64,000 nucleotides of DNA from Pieris napi (GCF_905475465.1 NC_062253.1:9362001-9426000); one strand, 5' to 3'; numbered from the stretch's first letter, positions 22,701 to 32,184 are shown. Translations and numbers: made by a program. The notes: generated from the letters alone by a model not told the origin.

Positions 22701-25013
22701 TGGTAGGGGAGCCCAAGAGGGGATTTCGGGATTTACTAAAGCGCGGCAGATTAATATATAGGGGGATACCTTGTACCCGGTTAAGTACCTCCACAAAATA
22801 TGAGGCCCATATATAAGGCCGCACGTGAAGGAGACAGGATCAGTTTAGTAAAAAAAAATTGACCATCAGAAATTCCCGAGCGCGTCAGATTAAGGTAGGG
22901 TGAGTTAATTACATCCTAAAAAGTGTATATTCCACTAATCTGACAATTTGAGAGTGACGGAAAAAAAGGGGAGGGCAACAAAGTTGTAAAAAAAAAACGT
23001 CATCTCGACATTCTCGAGCGTAGCTAATTTTTTTTTTATTTTGAAGGAAATAATTCAAGAATAATGAAAAATATATAATCTGACGATTTCCGCAAGCCGA
23101 AATAACAAAAATTCGTCGATAAAGTTAAATGCGTGCAGCTGCGTGATGCCTACATTTCCTTAAACCGATCGGAATCTACTAAACGGCGTTCTAAATATTT
23201 CCCTCAAAATTACATTTCCTGTGAATTTGAACCGATTCGGACCGATAGATTTTGAGAAATTTTGAAAAATCTTAAAAAAATAAGAAATATTTTTTTTTAA
23301 AGTGGTTTCTTTATCGATCAACTTCAAAAACTAATCCGCCTTTGAGCTTGAAAAACCACGTCGATCGCCACCAAGCTGGTCAAAAGCGGTTGATTCGTTC
23401 GAGAGATATCGTACACGAAAGAAACCCGAAAAAGTGTTTTTTCGGGATTACTCCGAAATTTGTGGCTCGATCAATTAAAATTGCAAAATTACTTATGAGG
23501 ATGATAAAACTGCGTCGAATGCCGCCAACCGCGTGAAAATTGCTTGATCCATTCAAAAGTTATTGCGGTTTGAAAATTCCAAAAATAGTGTTCTATGAAA
23601 CTTCTATCAGACTTTCGAGCTGGGAGAGCTCAAATGCATAGAAATGTTATTTCTTTGAACTCAGCGAGCTTAAAATATCAATTTTAAGCGCCCAGGAATG
23701 GAATTAGCGGGAAGTTGCAGGGATGGCCCTTTAGGTGAACCGTTTTTCTATTTTTTTTTTGTCAGATCAGGCGAATCCCTCTAGATAATCGTCAGATTAT
23801 GAGACAGTACGTTTAGAACATAAAGATGAACCACATATATCTTAATCTGACGCGCTTGAGTATTTCAAAATTGCGATTTTTTTTTGCAAATTAAGAAAAT
23901 GGCTGTGGGTTTGCGTCCCATCGAAATCGTCAGATTAGTGAATGAGAGCTTTTTTTTGGTGCACTTAACACTCCCTTAGAAAATCTGACGCGCTCGATAA
24001 ATTTTTTTTTTTTTTAATTTTCAACCCTTAAATACAACCACCCGCATCATGCAAACGATCAGATTAACATACGTACATTATTAAAAATACGTAGGGCATA
24101 GATGCTATCAATATCTGACGCGCTCGAGGATGTCCATGCAACAGTTTTTTTTTACATATTTAACTATCTATAGCCGCTTCCCCCACCGATGAAAAGGAAT
24201 TTATCATATAACATTTTTTTCTTCTTTTTATCTAAGCTTTGCATCCCAATAGGTCTCTACGACGCTCGAGTAAATCCCCATTTAGCATCGTGGGCTCCCC
24301 TACCATTATGAAAATAATTCAAATGCATAGAAAAATTCTTAACTTGTTTAATACAGAAAATGATTAAATTATTTACCTGTTTTATATACCAATGACTACT
24401 TAATAAATAATTATAAAAAAAATGAGAACCTTATCCTTCTAAATTTTGATTACCACAATAATTCAAATACATAGAATGCTCCATTTTTCTAATTCAGAAG
24501 ATGATTATCTACCTGTCTTATGTACCAATGACTACTAAAATGATTATAACAGAAATGAAAATATGAATATATATGTAATCAATCGATTTTATTTTTCGTT
24601 TTACGAATTATTTCTCTATGACAAAATATATTATTTAAGTATTTGGTATTCGGCCGAATATAATAAAAGCAGCCGAATAGGCCGAATACCGAATAGTAAC
24701 CGAATACCGAATAGTAACCGAATATTTGTTGCAAGTCTAATATAAATGTTTTAAAGTTATAATGAAAAAGAATTTGATTTTATGCTGAATTATTTTAATA
24801 ACCACAGGTGACGCTGATGCACTAATTGACAAGTCAGACGAGAACTCCCCTCTAAAGGACTGGCGTTCAAATCCCAACTTAAATCTTCTGAACTTGACGT
24901 ATGACGTCACTCCAGCTAGCCTCGTTACTGCAGTGGTCACTGAATTGGCAATATTACCTTGTACAAGTGCACCAGTCATTCTTAGATTTAAAACTTCTGA
25001 ATATGGAATGTAA
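13757..25013 (+). CDS. eIF2Bdelta: Translation initiation factor eIF2B subunit delta
   Basis: Regulatory subunit of the eIF2B decamer, the GDP-GTP exchange factor for eIF2; with alpha and beta it senses phosphorylated eIF2 in the stress response. Ten exons: 13757-13771, 13971-14654, 14893-15162, 16096-16226, 17081-17180, 18399-18578, 19244-19371, 21400-21577, 22304-22484 and 24808-25013. All phases match, giving about 690 residues. The first coding exon is only 15 bases. Residues 6 to about 320 are Lys/Glu-rich and low in complexity, ending in the conserved basic block SKAELKAERRAKQEAQRAAK that precedes the fold. From about residue 350 the helical domain and the Rossmann-like C-terminal domain follow (GVQLASRVVTGSNARC; the NGSVLGAVGT region; LNLTYDVTPASLVTAVVTE). 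Human delta is about 523 residues, so the N-terminus is long. Introns hold many transposons and a mitochondrial fragment. Confidence 0.93.
15570..16078 (+). pseudogene. Nuclear copy of mitochondrial 12S rRNA (NUMT) in eIF2B-delta intron 3
   Basis: The segment carries hallmark 12S small-subunit rRNA blocks in sense order: GTGCCAGCAGTTGCGGTTAT near 15767, AAACTAGGATTAGATACCCT near 15924 and GGCGGTATTTTAGTTCATTT near 16007, then a GATAATCCACGA block near 16050. The AT-rich stretch before the first block also fits the insect 12S 5' half. The copy ends about 20 bases before the splice acceptor of exon 4, so roughly the 5' half to two thirds of the gene was captured. It lies inside a nuclear intron and is presumed non-functional. 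The left boundary is approximate. Confidence 0.88.
16262..16530 (+). repeat. Interspersed repeat, possibly an RTE-like LINE 3' end, in eIF2B intron 4
   Basis: It shares the blocks GGGGTTGATCGTAGAGG, GAGCCGTTTCGGAGGAG and GAATTTTATATATTAGAT with copies at 56745 (plus) and 30815 (minus). It is non-coding. Assignment to the RTE group is a guess based on the constant 3' end. Confidence 0.6.
16684..17000 (+). repeat. Interspersed repeat with a GAAGTTATACTTC palindrome
   Basis: The left end has TACTTATGTATGCGCGTAAG followed by a short palindrome. The right end has GTGTCACGGTGCGCGCGCAT. The same two ends occur, inverted, at 60350-60575, and the left end alone at 10283-10340. No ORF. The class is unknown; a MITE is plausible. 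Confidence 0.55.
17526..17836 (-). repeat. tRNA-derived SINE (family 2), minus copy in eIF2B intron 5
   Basis: Minus strand: A box TAGCCTAGCGGT, B box GGGTTCGATTCCC, then a body ending in TTGACGCTGGCTACTGCACA and a short A/T tail. It is the longest of the family 2 copies here. Together with the plus copy at 18033 it forms an inverted pair about 200 bases apart. Confidence 0.82.
18033..18276 (+). repeat. tRNA-derived SINE (family 2), plus copy in eIF2B intron 5
   Basis: It has the same head (GCGGTCTTATTAAGTGGCAG) and B box (GGGTTCGATTCCC) as the copies at 17526 and 52337, and ends with GCTAATGCACAAACCGTGCC and a run of A. The order of blocks matches the 52337 copy. Confidence 0.82.
18745..19215 (+). 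repeat. Interspersed repeat starting ACAGGGTGGTCAAAAAGTC
   Basis: The head and a later block (GCGCATTTAATAGGGATTCT) recur in the same order at 56012-56440. It lies in eIF2B intron 6. No coding capacity. The transposon class could not be assigned. Confidence 0.5.
19520..19835. mobile_element. pogo/Tc1-mariner-like MITE (316 bp) with TA target duplication
   Basis: Terminal inverted repeats of at least 23 bp (CAGTAGAACTCCAATTATTC...) are flanked by TA on both sides (19518-19519 and 19836-19837). Inside the ends are further copies of the CGACTATCCGAAT word. No transposase. It sits in eIF2B intron 7. Confidence 0.85.
19900..20475 (+). mobile_element. Decayed CR1/Jockey-like LINE 3' remnant
   Basis: Reading across frames gives a reverse-transcriptase C-terminal tail: LDRIQRRAIRIVDD near 20005, then TTTMWNQLPIEVFP and DLGSFKISV near 20270-20345. 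It ends with the common lepidopteran LINE terminus (GGCGGTATCACTTAACATCA) and an A-rich tail. Stops and frame changes show it is dead. It lies in eIF2B intron 7. Confidence 0.72.
20730..21313. mobile_element. hAT-like MITE with a second repeat nested inside
   Basis: The inverted ends CAGTGGCGTAAC... are flanked by 8-bp sequences that match at six of eight positions (GAGCACTC at 20722-20729; GATAACTC at 21314-21321), as expected for an aged hAT target duplication. Nested inside (about 20898-21252) is a copy of the microsatellite-associated repeat with a (TATG)n core, also seen at 28067 and 35993. It sits in eIF2B intron 7, just before exon 8. Confidence 0.75.
22528..24739. mobile_element. hAT-like non-autonomous element filling eIF2B intron 9
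   Basis: The inverted ends TAGACTTGCAAC / GTTGCAAGTCTA are flanked by a perfect 8-bp duplication ATATAAAT (22520-22527 and 24740-24747). Subterminal regions consist of repeats of the words TATTCGGC and CCGAATA. The interior has a tandem pair of ~120-bp AT-rich units. No transposase ORF remains. The element plus one TSD copy accounts for 2,220 of the intron's 2,323 bp. The ATTCGG-rich ends and the 8-bp TSD support the hAT class. Confidence 0.87.
22701..24305. mobile_element. Foldback-like element nested in the hAT-like element
   Basis: The inverted ends TGGTAGGGGAGCCCA / TGGGCTCCCCTACCA are flanked by TTA (22698-22700 and 24306-24308). The right half carries at least three quasi-tandem units of about 132 bp, each with a GTCAGATTA-type word and, about 50 bp later, CTGACGCGCTCGA in the opposite sense. 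The left half carries one clear and one degraded unit in reverse orientation. There is no credible protein; the short open frame at 23342-23536 looks fortuitous. The 3-bp TTA duplication resembles PIF/Harbinger. Confidence 0.82.
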
Positions 25014-25027
25014 TTTTATGTTATGTA

Positions 25028-25033
25028 AATAAA
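25028..25033 (+). terminator. Polyadenylation signal AATAAA of eIF2B-delta
   Basis: Canonical AATAAA 14 bases after the stop codon (25011-25013). It is the closest signal to the end of the last exon and leaves a very short 3' UTR if used. Confidence 0.5.
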
Positions 25034-25302
25034 TTTAATTAAATTTCTAATAAATGTACTATAATTTGAAGTTTTAATAATTAATTGTTATATCTAGAAG
25101 TAGGAAAGCCTTAAATAATTAACACTAAAAATATGATTAAAACACTCTTACTTTTCTGTATTTATTATATAATAAAAATTTAATTATGCTTTTGTATTAG
25201 AATTGATAATACCCAATTGAACACGAAATTATACTTCAATAAATTATGAAATCACACTAATACAAGCAGTATATTAGATATAATCAATTCAAAATACAGA
25301 AA

Positions 25303-26733
25303 TTAGTCCTTATGGGCATGTTCTGGCTTATGAATAGAAAAGTCTAATCTTACATAAATAATAACACAAAGGAATAGAGCATATAGTGAACCAACTACTA
25401 TTAATGGTTCCCTCAACATAATGATTGTTGGGAATGTGTACCGTAGTTGAAAATCTTGAATATGATTTTCAACAATATTTTTCTTGGTAAATGAAATCAC
25501 TGGACGTCCTTGAGTATCCAAATAAGTGTAGTGTAAAGTATCAGGAAGTTTTGTTATTGAATAGGGAAAGTTAATTTTGATATTATGAACTCCTTCTGGT
25601 AAAATCACCTTGGTAACTAATTCATCAACTTGCATGTCATCTACAATGTGATCAATTACACGCATCTTTAAGAGATATTCATTTCCAGAGTGGTAAACAT
25701 ATTCATAGCTTGGGACATTGTAACCTAGAGTGTAGTGAGTCTTCCATCCTCCGAATAGAGGGTATCGAGGTCTTAAATCCAATTCTACTGAATCCTTTTT
25801 AACCTTCATGTTGGATGTAGAGATGTTGCCATTAGTATCCCGATAATATACATCAGCAGCAGAAGCAGGCAATAATGTTTTGTATGAGCGGACACTAGCA
25901 GGGCCACTGTGGTGATCCTGTTGATAGTGGTAGCGAGAGAATGGTCCACTTAACTTAGCACCTGTGTGCTCAATTTCAATCTTTTCTTCTACTGCTATAT
26001 TGCCCCAGTGTGATACTTCAATAAGACGCTCAACGCGAGTGACAGTTAAGAATGGAGAGTTGTTCTTGAAATGTACACTCAATTCCTTTTCAGTGAATGG
26101 TCCAATATTGGAATAAGTCCCAAATATAAGTGTACCATCCAGCTGGCTGAATGGTTTTACTTTCGTAAAGGATTCTACACTCTTTGTATTCAAAATTACA
26201 TTTGTTTTCTGTGATATGACATAGTAAGGAGAAAAGAAATATAGGTTACCATTAAACTTGACCAATTGGTCTTCCTGCTGAGTGATGGCGGTAGGGTATG
26301 GTTGCAGGGCTTTAGTGAAAACGGATTCCGCAGTAAGAACTGATGAAGAACCTGCATTAATAGCATCTTTCAGCTCGACACGATAAAACTTGACATAGTC
26401 ATAACCCTTTACTGTTGTTTCTATTAAGCGTAGATCTTTGTTGTGGCTATCCTTAACTCCGAGGAATGATATGTGGTCTTTTAGAACATTTTCTATAGCC
26501 AATAAGAAACTTTTTATTGGTGCTTTGCCTGAGTTCTCCAAAGTTATTTTAGATGTTGTTTTTACGAGTTGAGAAGAACAATCGATTATTCTATCAACAT
26601 TCTTAATTTTAATATCACTTGATACTGTGTCTACATTGGTAGACCCACATATTGTGAAAATAAATAGTAGAAATACAACACAAATCCGCATTTTGTTCCT
26701 CGCCGGTATTTCACTTGACATTTTAACAATCAT
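25303..26733 (-). CDS. Ost1: Ribophorin I, oligosaccharyltransferase subunit 1
   Basis: Non-catalytic subunit of the ER oligosaccharyltransferase complex (dolichyl-diphosphooligosaccharide-protein glycosyltransferase), which helps present nascent chains for N-glycosylation. Single exon, 476 residues. The N-terminus has three in-frame Met codons (1, 5, 15). The Met at 15 begins a good signal peptide (MRICVVFLLFIFTICGS), so initiation at 5 or 15 is possible. The long luminal region shows ribophorin blocks such as the SFLLAIEN / LKDHISFLGV segment, SRYHYQQDHHSGPASVRSY and the GWKTHYTLGYNVPSYEYVY segment. A single membrane span lies at about 443-462, followed by a short basic tail. Mammalian RPN1 is about 607 residues with a large cytosolic domain that is missing here, so this resembles the shorter yeast-Ost1 form. 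It is tail-to-tail with eIF2B-delta, 290 bases apart, and has no introns. Confidence 0.93.
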   Translation of the reverse strand: MIVKMSSEIPARNKMRICVVFLLFIFTICGSTNVDTVSSDIKIKNVDRIIDCSSQLVKTTSKITLENSGKAPIKSFLLAIENVLKDHISFLGVKDSHNKDLRLIETTVKGYDYVKFYRVELKDAINAGSSSVLTAESVFTKALQPYPTAITQQEDQLVKFNGNLYFFSPYYVISQKTNVILNTKSVESFTKVKPFSQLDGTLIFGTYSNIGPFTEKELSVHFKNNSPFLTVTRVERLIEVSHWGNIAVEEKIEIEHTGAKLSGPFSRYHYQQDHHSGPASVRSYKTLLPASAADVYYRDTNGNISTSNMKVKKDSVELDLRPRYPLFGGWKTHYTLGYNVPSYEYVYHSGNEYLLKMRVIDHIVDDMQVDELVTKVILPEGVHNIKINFPYSITKLPDTLHYTYLDTQGRPVISFTKKNIVENHIQDFQLRYTFPTIIMLREPLIVVGSLYALFLCVIIYVRLDFSIHKPEHAHKD

Positions 26734-26884
26734 CGACGCAGCCGGAAGTACACGCCATCAACTTATCGTTACTAAAACTTACCGGAAGTTCTTAGTCTGT
26801 AGTAACAAAATTGTCTATAGATTTTTAGCAATAAGAATAACCCAATCTTGATAGTATAGTACCATATTATATAGTAGGTTATTT

Positions 26885-27235
26885 ATTACATGCTAAGGAT
26901 CTAATATCCAGGTCCATGTGTCGGGTTGTATCTCTCCCTAATATATGGCGAGGGGGCCGATGCCCGATGGCAGACCACTCTTGTATGGGCGCTACTTGTG
27001 GTGACTGGTCGGACTTGAATTCGTATATATATATATGTAAGTGCGTGCTCCTATTTCACCATGCCTACTGCTGATAGAGAACAAATCTTTGTTTTTTTCG
27101 TTTTTTTTTTATCATTTGTTATTATAGTTAATTACTTAGCGATTAATAAGAGTGGCGGAGAGTTTATTGCCAGTTCTTCTTGTCCATTTCCTTGATTTGA
27201 GAACTGGCAGTAAATGTAAAATGTAAAATAAAAAT
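26885..27235 (-). repeat. Interspersed repeat with the AACTGGCAATAAACTC end
   Basis: The reverse complement shares blocks with 55595-55935: the AACTGGCA... CCGCCACTC end, GCATGGTGAAATAGGA and CAGTCACCACAAGTAGC. A shorter copy is at 52690-52860. It lies upstream of ribophorin I. Non-coding; class uncertain, perhaps a LINE 3' region. Confidence 0.55.
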
Positions 27236-29128
27236 TAGAAGCACTTAATATGTATTTCTTACTGACGTTCATAAGATGAAGAAATGATTTTGGATTTGAA
27301 TGAGGATCCTAAGGACTATACAGTTACCTTTATTAATGGAACACTATGTTTTTAAATTTTATTAATGCTTCAAACATCACATGAAATTAGGATCATCAAA
27401 AGGAAAATTATATCAGAACTTAAGAAGGCGCAGTGCTAACCAGATCTAGGCAACCGAGTAGCCTGCAATAGCTGGCGAGTATAATATTATTACTCGTATT
27501 ACGTATTTATAGACAAAATTCTTAATGAATTAAGGTCGTGCGTTGCTGTTGTCAAGCTTAGGGGTTTAAATTTGTAAAAAATTCTACTATACTACGATAC
27601 TAAATCATTTGCTCGTGACTGCCTTTGGGGTTAGCGGTCCATACCATTTAGATAGCAAAAAAATCCTTGCCTTAAAGGTGGACATCCAGGTCTCTCAGGC
27701 ATGATCACAGGAGGTAGACGTAAAAATGTAAAAAAAACTCTACTAAATTATTTGCTAATTGGGTCCATTCGATCCATTAGAACCGCCTGGATACAAAAAT
27801 TGACATACATTTTACGTACTGACTTAAACCATTAGGTACAGCTCGTTGCAGTCCGCGTATCTGAGGAAAAGTATTATGGCTAATTAATGCGATTATTCGT
27901 GGTATTAATATTTTTTTGTTTTGAAATTTTTATTGACCTGCAAACAATATAAATTCTGATCCCAAAAAAACACATGAAAAAGGAAAAAATATATATAAAT
28001 AACATATAAACAATGCAAGCGGACCGCTTTCGGAATATCAGTCGACTGGGTGTCTGCCTCATTCATGTTTTTACACGCTTTATATTAGCTTCACCTGTAT
28101 GTATGTAACCGACTCCTACGGACTCGATTTTGACCCACTTTTAACGGACAGATTTAATTCAAACTTTGCGCACCTGTCAAAGATCGATGACAATGCAATA
28201 ATCCGAAAAAATAAATTAACTAAAAAATAAATAATAAATAATAGTTTAAAAAAACAAGAACACACGCTTTTAAAGCACATCAAACTAAAAAGTGAAAAAT
28301 AATTCCTAATTTAGGCTGAAATGGTAATGAACAAAAAATACTGGTATTATTGTGAAAAAGCGTGGGTTGCTCGATAGACGAAAAATATGGCACACTTTTT
28401 AGTTTGATGTGCTTTAAAAGCGTGTGTTCTAGTTTTTTTTAAACTATTATTTATTTTATAAGCAATTTAAGTAGCAATTTTTTTAGTCGACACATTTGAA
28501 GCACTCTTAGAGATAACGATGACTATTTATTGAATAAACATTTATTTTTATTGAATTCAAAAATTTACGAATCTTTAAATGGCTTTGAAATACGTAAGAT
28601 AGTAAACCTAGACTTTGGTTAGCTTTCCTAACGGTGGTTTCAATGTGCTCGAAAAATTATAATTCCTTATTAAATATTATCTTTAGATTTCTTTTCATTT
28701 AATTTTGTTATGTACGTTAAGTAAGTTTGACCCTTTTTTTTTTTTTTTTTCTCCTTTATGGCTTTGGCACGGTTTGTGTATTAGCCAGCGTCAAGTGTTT
28801 GACCCTTTGAATTTATTTTTAGTCTGTCTTTTTTGTCATCTGAGTTGTCAATTGTCTTATCAATGCTTGTGCTTGAAGTCATGGTAATTTGGTAAATAGT
28901 TTTGTTCAATTGAAATTTTAAACTTGTGCTATAAAGTATTAACTCAAACTGGTTCCTTTACACTTTTACAGTATCAGTTACATACTCAAAAGTAACATAA
29001 TTTAATTATCGGTGACTTTTGTGTTCAAATAGAGTAAAACTACAGAATTAGCTTGCTTAACGTTTTAAAAGAACAGGCAATAATATTTAGAAGTTTGAGT
29101 GCACTAGTTAGGCTATTACTTTAAAATC
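27236..29128. other. Intergenic region with repeats, no gene seen
   Basis: It contains the microsatellite-associated repeat at 28067-28450 and a SINE family 2 tail fragment (minus) at 28745-28795 with GGCACGGTTTGTGTATTAGC. The rest is AT-rich with no recognisable coding region. The last few hundred bases should include the promoter of the small membrane-protein gene. Confidence 0.5.
28067..28450 (+). repeat. Microsatellite-associated interspersed repeat with internal palindrome
   Basis: It begins ACACGCTTTATATTAGCTTC with a TATG-type microsatellite, then conserved blocks including GACCCACTTTTAACGGACAG. Its right part holds arms at about 28249-28298 and 28394-28440 that are inverse copies (AAAGCACATCAAACTAAAAA and complement). 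Related copies: 20898-21252 (plus) and 35993-36345 (minus). These resemble Helitron-like or MINE-type lepidopteran repeats; the class is not proven. Confidence 0.7.
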
Positions 29129-29616
29129 ATGTACAGCTTTGCAATTAGATTCTTTTTCATTTGTTTTGGTGAGTGTTTATTTGTATGTTATATTCTCTAC
29201 ATACACTATATATTTGTAGTTCACTAGATTATTCTATACCAAATACTATAATTTTTCATATGCATAAAATCTATAATAACCTCTTCCATACTTATGTTGA
29301 ATTTTCTATTAATATTTCAGTTGTGAACCTCATGGTATCATCCAGTTCTGGTTTCCGGAACAGAGGTTATGGAAATAAGAACGCTAAGGAACTCCCAGTA
29401 AAGCAGGCTGCACCTATGGGCACAGGAAATGATGTATCTCCATCTAGTCCCGCTACTATAAGAAGAGGTCTTGGAATCTCTGCTTGGGGTCTAATAACTC
29501 TTATTATATCTATGATATTAGCAATTGCTGGAATGTATTATTTTTCAATTTGTTACCCTGTACTTTGTAAGAAGCCTAGAAAGTATGATATAATTGGATC
29601 ACCAACTATAGCCTAA
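29129..29616 (+). CDS. Small single-pass membrane protein, function unknown
   Basis: Two exons, 29129-29168 and 29321-29616, join in phase 1 with a good donor (GTGAGT) and acceptor (TTTCAG) to give 111 residues. I do not recognise the family. The N-terminus (MYSFAIRFFFICFVVNLMVSS) looks like a signal peptide, cut near residue 23. A polar Gly/Asn/Pro/Ser-rich stretch (about 24-62) follows, then a strong transmembrane helix at about 68-90 and a short basic tail after CYPVLCKKPRK. The tail contains YDII, a YxxPhi-type sorting motif. Type I topology is predicted, with about 40 residues outside the cell or in the lumen. The intron sits right after the hydrophobic core of the signal peptide, which supports a real spliced gene. 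Without the splice, the second exon has an unlikely upstream extension through the intron. Confidence 0.75.
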
Positions 29617-30283
29617 CATTAGAGTAGACAAAGAGTAGACTTTAGGTTATAACTAAAGTGGTATTGTGTGAATCTGACAGCCACACACAGATTTTTCTAA
29701 TTTGGAGATAACTCCCTAGTGGTATTAGTATTTTGAGACTGGTGCAACTTGGCTATTATAGCATTCAATTCCAATCAAATCTATGGTGAACTTAATTAAA
29801 TCTGTCATAAGTAACTATTTACAATAATATAAGTAACTGTGAGTATGGCTGTTAATCTGCAATTCATATAGGTTAAGATTAATTACTAAAGTACCATTTG
29901 CACAAATAAATAAGATATGGAAATTGATCTGTTTTGTAATGAAAATATTAGCAATATTTATAAATTTATGCAAATATAAGACTGATTCATCTTCATATAT
30001 AGCATTTATTAACGAAATCATGTACATAATAATTCCATTGAGGTTGTGAGTACAAATATTTGTCATATTTTATAAATCATAAATATCTCTATTTTCTGAG
30101 ATGTCCTAATTGTAATGTTTGTATTTTACTTCATTAAGATTATAAATGTAATTATTATCACTTTGTTGATAACATACACAAATACAGTTAGTCTATTCAC
30201 TATTGTGAAAAAGAATTCTTTGTAATTAATTATACCAGTATTAACACATATATTTTTATATAATTATTAATTGGAATGCTCAA

Positions 30284-30289
30284 AATAAA
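30284..30289 (+). terminator. Polyadenylation signal AATAAA, likely for the small membrane-protein gene
   Basis: AATAAA about 670 bases downstream of the stop codon, with a GT-containing region after it. A nearer AATAAA at 29905-29910 is an alternative. Confidence 0.35.
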
Positions 30290-30814
30290 GTCTGTAATAA
30301 GTATATATAGCATTTTCTTTATCTATGGTATCCCAATATTAAATAATGAAAGGGTAAATATTATAAATAGTCAGTTATTCAAAATGAAAAGAAATAATGC
30401 TTACATGTTTTTAAAAACTATCCTAATGGATATATTTAAGGATCTATCACCTAGCTGTCAGGCAATATACAAAATAGTTTTTGGTATATTAAGTCACACA
30501 AAGAATTATCTTTGTGCTAAGTATATCTCCTGTTTGGCATAAATATATTGGTTTTGATAGGGCTATGTCGTGACTGAATCTTACCTAAAGTTGTGTTCTG
30601 AAAGTTCTTCATTGGCTTGTTATTTAACATCTTTAACGTGATTATTCAGAGCAGAACGAAAAACGGACTAATGTTGCAATTTGCAAATTATGCAAACTAA
30701 AATAAATCCTCTTTGCTATGCCTCATTTCATTTATTCACAATGGTTCTGTTTCTACAGAGCACACTAATAGATGAAAGTGGTTTAGTAAATTTAAAGGTG
30801 AAATTATTAATCTA

Positions 30815-31050
30815 ATATATACAATTCTTGTGTCATAATGTTTGTTCCCATACCCCTCCGAAACGGTTCAACCGATTCTTATGAATTTTTTTATGCATAT
30901 TCAGTAAATCTGAGAATCGGCTACTATCTATCTTTTAACCCCCTAAGTGATTAGGGGTGTCCACCCTAAATTTATTTTTTTATGATACAAAAATACATAC
31001 AACCCTTAATTTTCATCTACCCTCTACGATCAACCCCTATTTTTTATTTG
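30815..31050 (-). repeat. Interspersed repeat, possibly an RTE-like LINE 3' end
   Basis: Inverse copy of the family at 16262 and 56745: it holds the complement of GAGCCGTTTCGGAGGAG (as CTCCGAAACGGTTC) and CTACGATCAACCCCTATTTT. A further end-like block (AACGAAGTTCGCGGGGGAAG) at 31197-31216 may belong to it or to a neighbour. Confidence 0.6.
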
Positions 31051-32184
31051 TTAGTTAAGAACTTGAACTCTTGTTTATACAGAGAAAAATCACAGAAAAA
31101 CCTAAAAAGTTATCAATCGGAAAACCGAACAGTCTCGGGTAGAATTGCAAAATGTTTCATGTTGGTTTGTACTAAAAAGGTAGGCATTAAGGAGAAACGA
31201 AGTTCGCGGGGGAAGCTAGTATTAGTAGTTTATATGATATTATGTAAAATCTATGCTTTTATTAAAGAAATATATAATTAAATAAAGAAAAGGAGTCAAG
31301 GAGCCTCAACTGATTCAATATATGTCAGCTAAATACTGAGGTGAAAATCAAACAAAAAAAGTTAAATCATAATTTATTACATAAATAAATTTCACTGTAA
31401 ATGCATCTTCTTAGTCAGAATGGAAGCTTTATTATAAAATGTAACATTAAGATTATGATTATTTTAAAACTAGTATTTATGGTGTTACATTTTGATTAGA
31501 TTCGGCAAAAGGGAAGAGTAAATTCTAACAACATTTATCCCCTTAAGATATGTTAATTTGTACACAAAATTATCGAAAATAATTTTGGGAGTGTTTAAAA
31601 ATATTTGTAAAAACAGCAATCACTTATTATTTAAGTATTTCAATTATTATGAGAGTTAATTTTAAAAATTATTTTTTAGTACAAATTTAGTAAGTATGTA
31701 AAAAATCTAAACAGATTTTTAATAGACAATTTCATGTCATAGAACTTAGTCTAATCAGTTCTGTGGAGTAATGTAAACACTTATTAGCAGTATTTTATTT
31801 TTTAACTTTACTACTCAGAGACATAATAGGACCTTTTTATAGACTACTAGAGTACAATGACACAACATTTACGAAAGATTTTACCATATGTATACTTATG
31901 GCAATTTTTTTTAATTTACTTAAATAAAACGACTTTACAAGCATATATATCGTAATGTAATAACTATACCATAATTATTATTTAAAATATCGCTACAATT
32001 AAAATCAATATAATAATTACTTCATGGTTTTCAGTAAAAAAAAAAATTGTTACTACAATTGATGAAGAACATCACTATGGTGGCAGATAACAAAATATGC
32101 ACTGAGAAAAACTTAATTTTACTCTATGGCAGATGTTAATAAAAAAAACAAAATACTGCTAAAAGGTTAATAACCCCTGGCACA

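Larger units (their letters stand above)
29617..32184. other. 3' UTR and intergenic region, with one repeat
   Basis: The first part is probably the 3' UTR of the small membrane-protein gene, and the last part the 3' UTR of PDIA6 on the other strand. Apart from the repeat at 30815-31050 I see only AT-rich sequence. Short open frames near 30276 and 30982 are not gene-like. Confidence 0.5.

Noticed and set aside
23342..23536. 64-codon plus-strand frame rich in Arg/Lys
   Set aside because: It lies within the foldback-like element, matches nothing recognisable, and the surrounding frames are equally open.
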